A stretch of DNA of 64,000 nt, from the NCBI GenBank assembly GCA_944325775.1, contig CALVBL010000008.1:1-64000 (forward strand). Reading direction: 5' to 3'. This document shows, piece after piece, positions 1 through 9,033 of this stretch. The notes below the pieces were generated by a model. It saw only the letters and a list, made by a program, of their open reading frames with translations, did not search any database and had not been told where the DNA came from. A program made the translations under genes and the position numbers. This DNA comes from an uncultured Helicobacter sp. Its GTDB lineage: Bacteria; Campylobacterota; Campylobacteria; Campylobacterales; Helicobacteraceae. Positions within the stretch are counted from its first letter, which is position 1; each line of letters begins with the position of its first letter.

Positions 1-330
1 GATTCCCATCGCGTGCTGTATTTTTGGCACAGAATGGGCAATGGGCTGCTCACGCTGCTTTCAAATATGATGACAAATCTCAATCTCACTGATATGGAAA
101 CTTGCTACAAAGTCTTTAAAAGAGAGATTATCCAAAGCATTACCATAGAGGAAAATCGCTTTGGCTTTGAGCCAGAAATTACCGCAAAAGTGGCAAAAAT
201 CAAAGACATTAGAATCTATGAAGTGGGAATCTCATATTATGGACGCACTTATGAGGAAGGCAAAAAAATCGGTATCAAAGATGGCTTTCGCGCCCTGTGG
301 GCGATTGTGAAATACAAATTTAAAAGTTAA
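1..330 (+). CDS. Family 2 glycosyltransferase, dolichyl-phosphate-mannose synthase type (3' part only)
   Basis: The frame is open from base 1, so the gene begins upstream of the window and only the last 109 residues are visible. The visible part carries the end of a DPM1-like GT2 domain: NLNLTDMETCYKVFKRE (the family's D-x-E-T-CYK segment) and a basic RYEV-like tail with YGRTYEEGKKIGIKDGF, which is highly typical of polyprenyl-phosphate sugar synthases. Such enzymes load a sugar onto a polyprenyl phosphate at the inner face of the membrane. The gene is followed after 9 bases by a broken large membrane protein, then a methyltransferase and a GtrA protein, a combination expected for a lipid-linked glycan modification locus. 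Family is confident from the motifs; the donor sugar cannot be told. Confidence 0.85.
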   Translation, partial: DSHRVLYFWHRMGNGLLTLLSNMMTNLNLTDMETCYKVFKREIIQSITIEENRFGFEPEITAKVAKIKDIRIYEVGISYYGRTYEEGKKIGIKDGFRALWAIVKYKFKS

Positions 331-339
331 GGAGCAACT

Positions 340-2379
340 ATGCACTATCTTTCTATGGATGCAAAAATCCTACTCACATTGGGTCTCTAGATATTGGCTA
401 TTGCGGGCTATGGGGGGGATATATAATATATTTGAGCGCATAGCCAAGCGCAAGATTTTCACCCCAGAAGCCCTGTGGCTAGAGCTTTTTGTGAGTTTTG
501 TCCTAGGCGTGGCGTTTGTGAGCTTTGCGGTGCAGGTGCTCAACTTCTTCATTCCCATATACGCACCGCTTAGCTTGGTATTTTTGTTTGTGGGCTTTGG
601 GCTTTTTGTGTGGCGCTATGCGTGGGTATTGCGCGAATGGAGAGTGTATCTCAGCGGACTTTTTGCGTTTTTGTTTGTGGGGATTTTGAGCTTGCACCAC
701 GATTCGTATGGCGATAGTGTCAATTACCACATCCAAATCGTGACATGGATTCAGAACTCGCCGCTTATCTTTGGTCTTGGCAATGTCCATGGGCGGCTGG
801 GCTTTAATGGGCTTATTTATAATTTCTACGCCATCACGGATGTCAGCCGGATTTTCCCACAGATACGGAGCTTTATCGGTAATGAGATTGTGTATTTTAT
901 CCTGATGTTTAGCGCGTTTTTACTTATACTTACCCGCAGCGCTCATGCAAGCGCGCCAACCCTCACCCATACAGAATCTAAGGGCTTTTTTAGCGCGACT
1001 CTAAAACTCACAGAGCACAAAAGCACGCTCTTTGTGCTACTCTCTATCATCCCATTTCCCTTCATCGTACAGTGGGGCGAGTTTAGGGGGCTGTATTGCG
1101 AGGGGATTGGCGCGGTGCTTGGGATTTTGGTGGTGACCTTGGTGCTCTATGCTTTTGAATCTAAAGCCCGCTCGCAAGCCGATACGCCAAATACGCTCTC
1201 CGCGCCCCACACATCGAGCATACCCCACGCACTAGACAAAGCCCACGCGCCACTAGATTCTAAAAGCGCGCAGCAAGCCACGACAGGGCACATCTTTATA
1301 CTAGGCTTTTGTGTCGCGCTTTTTGGGGCATTGGTGAAAATAGCCAATACCGGGCTTTTCGCGGTGATTATCGTGGGCTTTGTGTATGTGTATAAGCGCG
1401 CGGTGTTGGATAGATCGTTTTTGCGCGTGTATGTAGTTTTGGGGATTTTTAGTATCCTGTATGCGCTGCCTTGGGCATTGAAGGGCTATATGACTTCGGG
1501 GATGATCGCCTATCCCGCTGGCGTGGGTTACATCGAGAGCTTAAGCTGGGCAGTGAGCAACGCTCAGCGCGAAGGCGAAGTGTGCTGGATTATGAGTTAG
1601 GCGCGCGATCCGGGCAAAAACTGTGTCGAAGTGCTCTCTAATTATGAATGGCTCAAACGTTGGATTTTGATGGAGACGCGCTACTTTGGTTGGTATTTTA
1701 AATACTTCGTGTATGGGTATTGGGCGGCACTTGGGCTCGCACTCGCTCTGCTCCTCCTCCCGGCTAGATTCTATACATTGAAGCGCTATGTTGAGCACAT
1801 CGTGCTTTTTGTAGGCATTATGCTTGGTGTGGGCTTTTGGGCGGTAAGCGGACCAGATCCGCGCTTTGGTATGGTGTATCTCATCCCACTCTTTGCCCTC
1901 CTCACCCTGCATAATCTCACGCTCATAGCCGCACTCAAAAGCCTTTATCTACGACTAGTGGGGCTTGTAGCGTTTTTTGCCACACTCACACCTTGGTTTT
2001 TGCTGCGAAAGGTGGCGCTTGTATGGATATGGGGCGTGTGGGTGGTGCTCAAAGTTTTTGTGGATTCTAACGCGCGCTATGGGCGTATCAAACTCCTTGT
2101 GGGCGCGCTTTTGGCTATAGCGAGCTTCTGGGCATCTTATGCACTCTATGGCAAACACGCGCTAAACGCGATGAAAGACACCAAAAAGTGCGCCCAATCT
2201 TTGTCCAAGAGCGCACCACCGACTTTGGCGCAAAAATCTATGTGCGCAAGGATAAGCTTGAGGAGGGCTTTAGCGCGGTGGAATACGAGCCACTGCCCAC
2301 CACGCCATATTGGAATCCAAAAATAAAACTTGAGCATATCATGGGGCGAAAAACCTATATCAACACAAACAAGGAGTAG
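340..2379 (+). pseudogene. Large polytopic membrane protein of glycan locus, broken by two stops and two frameshifts
   Basis: The likely start is the ATG at 340, preceded by GGAG at 331. The frame meets TAG at 388-390, then resumes as ILAIAGYGG and must shift at the G7 run 412-418 (six Gs would keep YGGIYNIFERIAKRK in frame). The long central frame is stopped by TAG at 1598-1600; reading it as Trp gives CWIMSWARDPGKN. It shifts back at the A5 run 2183-2187; six As would give DTKKVRPIFVQERTTDFG and run on to the TAG at 2377-2379. Joined, the product would be about 680 residues with many hydrophobic segments and a NYHIQIVTWIQ...GNVHGRLGFN region. This resembles the GT-C-like membrane proteins I associate with the LIC_10190 family (from memory). 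It lies between a DPM1-like transferase and a methyltransferase/GtrA pair. Four separate lesions suggest a decayed gene rather than one sequencing error. Confidence 0.75.
412..418 (+). repeat. G7 run at frameshift point of the broken membrane-protein gene
   Basis: Seven consecutive Gs. The frame downstream of this point matches the frame upstream only if one G is removed. It may be a former slippage site, but other lesions keep the gene off at either length. Confidence 0.6.
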
Positions 2380-2381
2380 TA

Positions 2382-3056
2382 ATGATACAAGAATCCATCT
2401 TTGACAAACTCCTGCGAAAAATGCGCCTCGCACGCGTACTGCCTAGTATTAAGACATTTAAGAATCCACGCTTGCTTGATATTGGCTGTGGCTTTGAGGC
2501 AAGATTGCTGCGTGAGGTGGAGGACTACATCGCCAAGGGCGTAGGGATCGACTACAAAGCCCCAGAGATTCACACAGATAAGATTTGCACCTTTGTCTAT
2601 GTTTTTGAGAGCAAGCACGAACTTGGACTAGAAGCTTCTAATAGGCAAATGGGGGGGGGGCAGACACAAACTACCCAGCCCAATACACAATCCAATCCGC
2701 ACACCATCATTCTGCCTTTTGAAAATGAGAGTTTTGAGATAGTAACGATGTTAGCGGTTATCGAACATCTACACGCACCCATTGCGATGCTACAAGAGAT
2801 CGAACGCGTGCTTGTGCCAAATGGCATACTGCTACTCACCGCTCCAAGTCACGCGGCAAAACCTGTGCTTGAATTTCTCTCTTATCGCCTGCGCCTCATC
2901 GATGAGCGCGAAATCAGAGACCACAAACGCTACTACAACAAACGCGATTTTATACAATCTCTCGCGCAGGTGCCACGTCTTAAGCTCATAACACATCGCT
3001 ATTTTCAATGCGGTATGAACAACTTTCTCAAGGTACAAAAGTGCTGTGATGGCTAA
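2382..3056 (+). CDS. Class I SAM-dependent methyltransferase, phase-variable by G10
   Basis: 224 residues; the ATG at 2382 follows GGAG and the end of the broken membrane-protein gene. Motif I is LLDIGCGFEA (residues 31-40), the acidic beta-2 end is GVGIDY (53-58), and motif IV-like LPFENESFEIVTMLAVIEHL spans 111-130, all as in Methyltransf_11-type enzymes. A G10 run encodes the Gly-Gly-Gly at about 91-93. It lies in a Gln/Thr/Asn-rich extra segment (about 77-107) between the SAM-binding strand and the LPFENESF motif. A one-base change would truncate the protein before motif IV, so the present length is the ON state. The neighbours (DPM1-like transferase, GtrA) suggest a lipid-linked glycan or precursor as substrate; that is inference. 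Confidence 0.8.
   Translation: MIQESIFDKLLRKMRLARVLPSIKTFKNPRLLDIGCGFEARLLREVEDYIAKGVGIDYKAPEIHTDKICTFVYVFESKHELGLEASNRQMGGGQTQTTQPNTQSNPHTIILPFENESFEIVTMLAVIEHLHAPIAMLQEIERVLVPNGILLLTAPSHAAKPVLEFLSYRLRLIDEREIRDHKRYYNKRDFIQSLAQVPRLKLITHRYFQCGMNNFLKVQKCCDG
2651..2660 (+). repeat. Poly-G tract (G10) inside methyltransferase CDS
   Basis: Ten consecutive Gs in frame, about 90 codons into the gene. Homopolymeric G tracts of this length slip during replication in Helicobacter and switch genes on and off; here the present length keeps the frame open. Confidence 0.9.
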
Positions 3057-3116
3057 GTTTCAAGACAAAAACGATAATATACACCCAATATATCATCACA
3101 ACTACCAAGGATAAAT

Positions 3117-3515
3117 ATGGCTCACAAATCCCACCATTGGCGTAGATTCTATAAATATGGCATAGTCGGCGCAAGCGCGGCGGTGATCAACCTCGCAGTG
3201 TTTGCACTATGCGAAAAAGTCTTTGGGATCTACTACCTGCTTAGCACTCTCATTGCCTTTATCCTAGCAACATATTGGAATTTCACCATGGCGCGCAAAT
3301 TCGTGTTTGTGAGCAAGTATGATTCTGCGCTCAAAGAAAGTCTGCTCATCTACCTCGTAAGCGCGGTGGGCGTATGCATAGATATGGGCGTGATGTATGT
3401 GGGTGTGGATGTATGGGAGCTAGATTCTATATTGACCAAAGTCCTTGCCATAGGTGTAGCGTTTGTCTTCAATTTTGGCTTACGAAACTTTGTGATCTAT
3501 AGGGAGAATATATAA
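3117..3515 (+). CDS. GtrA family membrane protein
   Basis: 132 residues with four hydrophobic helices. It opens with RRFYKYGIVGASAAVINLAVF and contains YWNFTMARKFVF, the conserved N-F-x-x-x-R/K-x-F-V-F signature of the GtrA family. A second half, FNFGLRNFVIYRE, matches the family's C-terminal signature. GtrA proteins are thought to help move or present polyprenyl-linked sugars across the inner membrane. It lies 60 bases after the methyltransferase and ends the glycan locus that starts the window. RBS AAGGA at 3107-3111. Confidence 0.85.
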   Translation: MAHKSHHWRRFYKYGIVGASAAVINLAVFALCEKVFGIYYLLSTLIAFILATYWNFTMARKFVFVSKYDSALKESLLIYLVSAVGVCIDMGVMYVGVDVWELDSILTKVLAIGVAFVFNFGLRNFVIYRENI

Positions 3516-3592
3516 AATGCGAAGTTTTGTGAGCTTCTGTAAAGGATTAGGTTTTGATTGTCCTTAGATTCTGATAAGGCTAGATTCAGAAG

Positions 3593-3622
3593 TGTAGAAT
3601 CTATTCTTTGGCACATTCTACA
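3593..3622. terminator. Weak inverted repeat between convergent genes
   Basis: An 8-base inverted repeat, TGTAGAAT (3593-3600) and ATTCTACA (3615-3622), lies in the 134-base gap between the GtrA gene and the convergent transporter gene. It could serve as a bidirectional terminator, but there is no clear U tract. Confidence 0.3.
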
Positions 3623-3649
3623 TCTCCTTTAGATTCCAATAAATAAACC

Positions 3650-4987
3650 TCACAGATTCTCTATCCCCAGTCGCACCATCGCTACCACGATACCCACAGG
3701 TGCGATGTATCTAACGATGAAATACCACGTCTTAAACACCATACCACTCAAATGCCCCTCACACATTGCATACACTTGCGATTTGGGTAGCACCCAGCCC
3801 ACAAACACACACAAAAACACGCCCGCTAACGGCAGCATATACGATGTACTGACATAATCAAACCAATCAAAGAGTTTTTTGCCAAAAAAGCTTAGATTTT
3901 CTTGATAGAGCACGACATTGCTTAGCAAAAGCAGCACGCCTAGCACATAAGAAATACCAATGGTGGTGAAATTTGCCTTCTTGCGTGAGAAAGAGAAACG
4001 TTCAATCAGCCACGCATTAAGCGGCTCTAGCATCGAGACTGCCGAGGTGATACCTGCAAAAATCAGTGCGACAAAAAACAAAAACGCGATAATCTGCCCA
4101 CTTAGCCCCATATTAGCAAAAATCAAAGGCAGTGAAACAAACACAAGCCCGGGTCCTTTATCTGGCGTCGCCCCATACCCAAAGATAAAGGTAAAAATCA
4201 CCAGCCCCGCCACAAGGCAAAAGGCGAAATTCATCAATGCGACAATGAGTGCAGAGCGGATAAAATTGCCCTTTTTGGGCAGGGAGTTAGAATAAGTCAA
4301 AATCACCCCAACGCCTAATGAGAGGGCAAAAAACGCCTGTCCTATCGCATCGACAATCACTTTTGGCGTGAGTTTGCTAAAATCTGGTGCAAACAAAAAT
4401 CGCACAGAATCCACAAAAGCACTCTGGCACATCGCATACCCCAAAAGCGCTAGAAAGATAATCAGCAATAGCGGCATTAGCACGAGATTTAGCCTCTCAA
4501 TGCCCTTCTTAACCCCCTGTCCTAGCACAAGTGTGCACAGTGCGACAATCACAAAATGCCATAGAATCTGATAGCCCACCTGCTCACCTACGAAATGCTC
4601 CCAAAGTGCCTGCGTGGATTCTAAGCTCTTGGGCAATCCTATGAGGCTTAGCACCATATAATGCATAAGCCAGCCAAGCACGACGACATAAAATGAAAAA
4701 ATCACCACGCCAGAAAACATCATCACGCCGCCGTATTTGAGATATTTTTGTCCTTTGGGTGCAAGAGATTCAAAGGTGCTAAAACAATCACGCTCACTTG
4801 CCCTGCCTAAAATCATCTCTACAATAAACACACTAAGTCCAAATACCAAAAATGCCATGATAAACACCAGCACAAACGCCCCACCGCCACTCTGCCCTAC
4901 CACATAGGGGAATTTCCAAATCCCACCTAGTCCGATGGCACTTCCTGCGGCTGCAAGAATAAAACCGATTTTTGAAAAACGCGTCAT
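3650..4987 (-). CDS. Sodium-dependent transporter, SNF/NSS family
   Basis: 445 residues from the ATG at 4987 (MTRFSKIGFILAAAGSAIGL), which has AAGGAA just upstream. The open frame continues a further 44 codons into serB without a better start. TM1 carries the family signature GSAIGLGGIWKFPYVVGQSG, followed by about 11-12 hydrophobic segments. This family couples Na+ to uptake of amino acids or other small organic substrates at the inner membrane; the substrate is not readable from sequence. Placed 35 bases after serB on the same strand, so co-transcription is plausible and an amino-acid substrate would fit, but that is inference. Confidence 0.88.
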   Translation of the reverse strand: MTRFSKIGFILAAAGSAIGLGGIWKFPYVVGQSGGGAFVLVFIMAFLVFGLSVFIVEMILGRASERDCFSTFESLAPKGQKYLKYGGVMMFSGVVIFSFYVVVLGWLMHYMVLSLIGLPKSLESTQALWEHFVGEQVGYQILWHFVIVALCTLVLGQGVKKGIERLNLVLMPLLLIIFLALLGYAMCQSAFVDSVRFLFAPDFSKLTPKVIVDAIGQAFFALSLGVGVILTYSNSLPKKGNFIRSALIVALMNFAFCLVAGLVIFTFIFGYGATPDKGPGLVFVSLPLIFANMGLSGQIIAFLFFVALIFAGITSAVSMLEPLNAWLIERFSFSRKKANFTTIGISYVLGVLLLLSNVVLYQENLSFFGKKLFDWFDYVSTSYMLPLAGVFLCVFVGWVLPKSQVYAMCEGHLSGMVFKTWYFIVRYIAPVGIVVAMVRLGIENL

Positions 4988-5022
4988 TACATTCCTTGTA
5001 TTGTGATTATTGAGGTATTGCC

Positions 5023-5658
5023 CTATCTGGCTAGATTCTCTAGGCTTGGGATAAGAGCGCGCAAATCCTTTTGCTCGATGATGATATTTGCGGCATTTTT
5101 GAGCACTTCTTTGGCACAAAACGCCACGCGTGTATGCGCATAGGCAAACATACTCACATCATTCGCCCCATCACCCACACAGAGCGTTTCACGCGCACTC
5201 ACACCTAGTAGTTTCTGCAGACGTGCAAGCATCACACCTTTAGAATCCCCAAACATCATCTCGCCGCCCACCTCGCCACTTAGCACACCTGCCCTAATAT
5301 GCAAGATATTGCTAAAATCGCTATCAAGCCCCAAAATGCGCGCAAAGTGCCTCGTCGCCAAGCTAAACCCACCGCTAAAACACACCACCTTGTATCCACG
5401 CTCGTGCAAAAACGCCACAATTTCACGCGCACCGGGCATAAGTGGGAGATTTTCACAGATCTCTTTAGCTCTAGTTTCAGCCAAACCAGCTAGTAATCTC
5501 ACACGCGACTTGAGACTCTCATAAAAATCCAGTTCCCCACTCATCGCCCTATGTGTGATCTGCGCGACTTCTTGTTCCACGCCACATTCTTTTGCCAAAA
5601 AGTCAATCGTCTCCCCATCCATCAGTGTAGAATCAAAATCAAAAACCGCTAGCTTCAT
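5023..5658 (-). CDS. serB: Phosphoserine phosphatase
   Basis: 211 residues, the normal length for bacterial SerB. HAD motif I FDFDSTL places the nucleophile Asp at 7 and acid/base Asp at 9. Motif II VVCFSGGFSLATRHFA is at about 91-106 and motif III/IV VGDGANDVSMFAYAHT follows near 160. The enzyme removes phosphate from L-phosphoserine in the last step of serine synthesis. It sits upstream of an SNF-type transporter and downstream of alr on the minus strand. RBS AGGAGA at 5660-5665. Confidence 0.93.
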   Translation of the reverse strand: MKLAVFDFDSTLMDGETIDFLAKECGVEQEVAQITHRAMSGELDFYESLKSRVRLLAGLAETRAKEICENLPLMPGAREIVAFLHERGYKVVCFSGGFSLATRHFARILGLDSDFSNILHIRAGVLSGEVGGEMMFGDSKGVMLARLQKLLGVSARETLCVGDGANDVSMFAYAHTRVAFCAKEVLKNAANIIIEQKDLRALIPSLENLAR

Positions 5659-5727
5659 ATCTCTCCTTATATCTTCCCTGCATGGCTTGCTGTAGAATCT
5701 CTATCATCACTTAGTCTCACCGCCACT

Positions 5728-6786
5728 TTATTCATTCTGTTTATCTGCTCTGCGCACAATCGTGCGTTCGATAAAAGGTGAGAGACGCGTGAGTACCTCA
5801 TAACTGATCGTATCAAACTCCCTTGCGATTGCCAAAGCATTGTCAAACACGCAGATTCTAGATGCATCACTCACGCATGAAAAGCAATCCATCGAAGTGC
5901 GGGGCAAAATCCGCTCCCCACTCGCTGTGTGCAAGATCTTGCGCTCATTGACACGATAGAGTCCATCGCCATAGCCCACATCATAGGTGCTTACCACACT
6001 TTGTGCTTCAAGCACGCTTTTGCCACCGTAGCCGATTTTCGCACCACAAGGCAGAATCTTGCGCGAGATTCTATCCGCCCACAGGGACGCTACGGGTTTG
6101 AGCTGCTGGGCGATATGCGGCGTGGCATCAGATTCTAAATATCCATATGCTGCGATCCCCACACGCACCAAATCATCATCGATATGCGTTGCGCGCAAAG
6201 TGCCAGAAGAATTGAGTGTATGAAAACGTGGTAGAGCTATGCCAAGCTCTGCGCACTTACGCGCCACCACACTTTTGATCGCACGAAAATTCTCACACCC
6301 CATAGCAAAATCCTCGCCCACCTCATCGCCATAGCCATTGTGACTGAACACGCCAAAGAGCTCCAATCCAGCGCGCACGATATGTGTGATATACTCCTCT
6401 AGCTCATCAGGGTTGATGCCATTGCGATTCATTCCGGCATTGACTTTGAGTTCGACTTTCGTTCCGGGAAGTAGGGATTGTAGGATTTCTTTGTTATTTA
6501 TCGCGATTGCCATATTGGGCGCGAGTGGCTCATCTGGCGCGCCATAGAGGATCGTGATAGACTCAAACAACGCCTGCACCCTCTTGGCTTCAAAATGTGT
6601 CTTGACAAACACATCACGCACGCCAAACTCCCTAGCCAAGGTCGCGATCTGCTCCAATCCATGCCCATAAGCGTTGTCTTTAAGCACAAGTGCGAGTTTA
6701 GTGGAAGTGGAATGCGCGCTAAGATGTCGTGAGATAAATGTGAGATTATGAAAAAATGCTTGAGAATCTAGGAGGATTTCTGACAT
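5728..6786 (-). CDS. alr: Alanine racemase
   Basis: 352 residues. The PLP-binding lysine is Lys36 in LVLKDNAYGHG, and the second catalytic residue lies in the YDVGYGDGLYRVN region. NAGMNRNGI and FHTLNSSGTLR are also family signatures. It interconverts L- and D-alanine to supply D-Ala for peptidoglycan, in the cytoplasm. ATG at 6786 has only a weak purine stretch upstream. A strong hairpin at 6809-6838 separates it from the cytochrome gene, so it may have its own promoter in the short spacer. Confidence 0.93.
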   Translation of the reverse strand: MSEILLDSQAFFHNLTFISRHLSAHSTSTKLALVLKDNAYGHGLEQIATLAREFGVRDVFVKTHFEAKRVQALFESITILYGAPDEPLAPNMAIAINNKEILQSLLPGTKVELKVNAGMNRNGINPDELEEYITHIVRAGLELFGVFSHNGYGDEVGEDFAMGCENFRAIKSVVARKCAELGIALPRFHTLNSSGTLRATHIDDDLVRVGIAAYGYLESDATPHIAQQLKPVASLWADRISRKILPCGAKIGYGGKSVLEAQSVVSTYDVGYGDGLYRVNERKILHTASGERILPRTSMDCFSCVSDASRICVFDNALAIAREFDTISYEVLTRLSPFIERTIVRRADKQNE

Positions 6787-6808
6787 ACAGAGATCTTATG
6801 TGATCTTC

Positions 6809-6838
6809 TAGCGGGGGGGCTAAGCACCCCCAACGCTA
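6809..6838 (-). terminator. GC-rich hairpin after cytochrome c553 gene
   Basis: On the minus strand TAGCG-TT-GGGGG, a loop of about 7 bases, then CCCCC-C-CGCTA forms a strong stem a few bases after the cytochrome stop codon. The G7 seen on the plus strand here is part of this stem, not a coding slippage site. No long U run follows. Confidence 0.6.
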
Positions 6839-6842
6839 AGAG

Positions 6843-7142
6843 TTATTTTGCTAAACCAGAAATGTAAGCAGCAAGCTCTTCGATTTGCTCATCTGTGAGG
6901 TTTGCTGCGTTTGGATTCATAAGGTTTGCTTTGCCATGACGATTAAGCGTCTTAGCTCTGTAACCTTTCAAATCCTCAACAACAGTTGCTTTTGGCAATC
7001 CAGCAATCACATCGTTGCCAAAGTTTGTTTTTTTGCCATCGACTCCGTGGCAACTTACGCATTTTTTGTAAGTAGCAGGTGCCTCTGCTGCCAATGCCAT
7101 ACTTACACAACCTGCTGCGATAAGCAATACTAACTTTTTCAT
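6843..7142 (-). CDS. Cytochrome c553, class I c-type
   Basis: 99 residues. The signal peptide MKKLVLLIAAGCVSMALA ends near residue 19, and the haem site is CVSCH with Cys28, Cys31 and His32. A downstream NLMNPNAANL segment supplies the likely axial methionine, and EQIEELAAYISGL is the usual C-terminal helix. The protein would be a small soluble periplasmic electron carrier, feeding a terminal oxidase such as cbb3. Strong RBS AAGGAGAAGG at about 7144-7153. It is followed by a clear hairpin and is probably monocistronic. Confidence 0.93.
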   Translation of the reverse strand: MKKLVLLIAAGCVSMALAAEAPATYKKCVSCHGVDGKKTNFGNDVIAGLPKATVVEDLKGYRAKTLNRHGKANLMNPNAANLTDEQIEELAAYISGLAK

Positions 7143-7175
7143 TCCTTCTCCTTTTGTGTGAAATCTAACCCTAGA

Positions 7176-7181
7176 ATTTTA
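7176..7181 (-). promoter_or_regulatory. Candidate -10 box for cytochrome c553 gene
   Basis: TAAAAT on the minus strand, 33 bases upstream of the ATG at 7142, in an AT-rich spacer after recR. Only the -10 element is recognisable, as usual for Helicobacter sigma-70-type promoters. Confidence 0.4.
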
Positions 7182-7213
7182 GCGCAATTAAGACTTAGAT
7201 AAGCCTTAATTTT

Positions 7214-7804
7214 TTAAATTTTCACTCGCGCACTCAAAGCCCTAGAGAGCGAAAGCTGATCAATAGAATCTAGCCCGATCCCTGTGGGCACACCCTGTGC
7301 GATTTTGGTGAATCTAAGGCTAGGGTTTTGCAGCGCGTCCTCCACAAAGAGCATAATCGCCTCGTTTGCCAATGTCGGTGAGAGCGCGAAAATCACCTCT
7401 GTGATAGATTCAGATTCTATGCGCTTAACAAGTAGGCTAAAGTCAATGTCCTGCACCTGTGCTTTAGAATCTAGCACAAAATATCGCCCTCCAAACTCTC
7501 CCATAGATTCTATGGTGAATATATCTCGCTGATGCGCAACGATGCACAGTTCGCCATTCTCGCGCTCAGAATCTAGACAAATCTCACAAATCTCTGCCTC
7601 GCTAAGCCCTAGGCATTTCTCACACACACGCACATTGCGCGCTGCCTCCTCAAGCGTATGCGCGACCCTAAAGCCCAAAAATTTGTCTTCCACACTAAGA
7701 CTAAGGGCGATTTTTTGCGCGCTTTTCTTGCCAATAGCCGGGATTTGCTCAAGTGTCTCTACAAGCGCGAAAAACGACTGCAGTCCCATTTTATAGGTGT
7801 TCAT
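7214..7804 (-). CDS. recR: Recombination protein RecR
   Basis: 196 residues, normal size. Order of parts: helix-hairpin-helix LEQIPAIGKKSAQKIALSL (about 17-35), a four-cysteine zinc site CEKCLGLSEAEICEIC (about 59-74), then a Toprim domain (IVAHQRDIFTIESMGEFGGRY) and the ARGxPxG-like AQGVPTGIGLDS near the end. RecR acts with RecO/RecF in loading RecA at gaps. Start ATG at 7804 has GGAGGGT upstream. Divergent from dnaJ. Confidence 0.95.
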   Translation of the reverse strand: MNTYKMGLQSFFALVETLEQIPAIGKKSAQKIALSLSVEDKFLGFRVAHTLEEAARNVRVCEKCLGLSEAEICEICLDSERENGELCIVAHQRDIFTIESMGEFGGRYFVLDSKAQVQDIDFSLLVKRIESESITEVIFALSPTLANEAIMLFVEDALQNPSLRFTKIAQGVPTGIGLDSIDQLSLSRALSARVKI

Positions 7805-7856
7805 TTTACCCTCCGCTTATGCTATAGGTTTCATTTCAAGTTTAATGTTCTTGTGC

Positions 7857-7862
7857 TACAAT
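7857..7862 (+). promoter_or_regulatory. -10 box upstream of dnaJ
   Basis: TACAAT within TTGTGCTACAAT, an extended -10 pattern that recurs before several genes in this window (11087, 47813, 49665). It lies 64 bases before the dnaJ start. Confidence 0.5.
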
Positions 7863-7926
7863 TTTCGCTTTTATTTTTAGCAAAAACTCCACAAATCTTG
7901 CAAATGTTACAAGGAGCATTATACCA

Positions 7927-9033
7927 ATGGAAAGCCTAGATTATTATGAAGTGCTAGAGGTTACGCGCACAAGCGACAAGGATAGTATCAAAAAATCCTA
8001 TCGCAAGCTCGCTCTGAAATACCACCCCGATAGAAACCCCGATGACAAAGACGCAGAAGAGAGATTCAAACTCATCAATGAAGCCTATGAGGTGCTTAGC
8101 GATGATAATAAACGCGCGATCTATGATAGATATGGCAAAGAGGGCTTGAGTGGCAGCAGCGGTGCGCAGGGATTTGGCGATATTTTTGAGGGCTTTGGAA
8201 GTATTTTTGAGAGTTTTTTTGGTGGTGGTATGGGCGGTACGCGCACCAAGAGAGGTGAGAATCTAGATTCACTCCAAGAGATTCATCTAAGCTTCAAAGA
8301 AGCGGTGTTTGGCTGTGCTAAAACCATCAAAAACACCTACAGAATCTCTTGCCAAAAATGCAGCGGCACGGGCGCAAAAGATGGCAAGCTCCAAACCTGC
8401 AGTGCGTGCAAGGGCGAGGGCAAGACCTACATACGACAGGGATTTGTGACATTTGCGCAGACTTGTGGCGTGTGTGGCGGTGCAGGACGCCAAAAGAGCC
8501 AAGACTGCCCAGAGTGCAAGGGCAAGGGCTACGAAAGCAAAGAAGAAAACTTTGAAGTCAATATCCCAGAGGGTGTAGATAGTGGCAATAGAATCCGCAT
8601 ACAAGGCAGAGGACACGCTGATAGTAAGGGCAAGCGAGGCGATTTGTTTTTGCAAATCTATGCTGAAGATGATGAGAATTTCATACGCGATGGCGAAAAT
8701 GTCTATATCCAAGTGCCGGTGTTTTTCACCTCTGTGCTTTTGGGTGAAAGTATCAAAATCCCATCTCTGCGCGGCGAAGTCGAGCTAAAGCTCCCCACAA
8801 ATGCCAAAGATGGTGCGCAATTTGTGTTTGAAAACCAAGGTGTGAAGATCCTCAACACCTCTGCGTATGGCAAGTTTGTCGCACAAATCACCATTACCTA
8901 CCCCAAAAAACTCAATGCCGAGCAAAAAGAGCTCCTCCAAAAACTCCACGAAAGTTTTGGGAATGAGAGCGCACCGCACCTAAGCGCGCTTGATCAGTGC
9001 TTTGCTAAGATCAAATCGTGGTTTAAAAGCTAA
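7927..9033 (+). CDS. dnaJ: Chaperone DnaJ
   Basis: 368 residues, full length. The J domain is at the N terminus with the HPD tripeptide in KYHPDRNPDD. A Gly/Phe-rich stretch (GFGDIFEGFGSIFESFFGGG) follows, then four CxxCxGxG zinc motifs (CQKCSGTG, CSACKGEG, CGVCGGAG, CPECKGKG), and the C-terminal substrate-binding domain. It works with DnaK and GrpE in protein folding in the cytoplasm. It heads a tight cluster: its stop overlaps the start of a lipoprotein gene (TAATG). Confidence 0.97.
   Translation: MESLDYYEVLEVTRTSDKDSIKKSYRKLALKYHPDRNPDDKDAEERFKLINEAYEVLSDDNKRAIYDRYGKEGLSGSSGAQGFGDIFEGFGSIFESFFGGGMGGTRTKRGENLDSLQEIHLSFKEAVFGCAKTIKNTYRISCQKCSGTGAKDGKLQTCSACKGEGKTYIRQGFVTFAQTCGVCGGAGRQKSQDCPECKGKGYESKEENFEVNIPEGVDSGNRIRIQGRGHADSKGKRGDLFLQIYAEDDENFIRDGENVYIQVPVFFTSVLLGESIKIPSLRGEVELKLPTNAKDGAQFVFENQGVKILNTSAYGKFVAQITITYPKKLNAEQKELLQKLHESFGNESAPHLSALDQCFAKIKSWFKS

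Noticed and set aside
6813..6819. G7 run between alr and the cytochrome gene as a regulatory tract
   Set aside because: It is one arm of a hairpin that best fits a terminator for the cytochrome gene.
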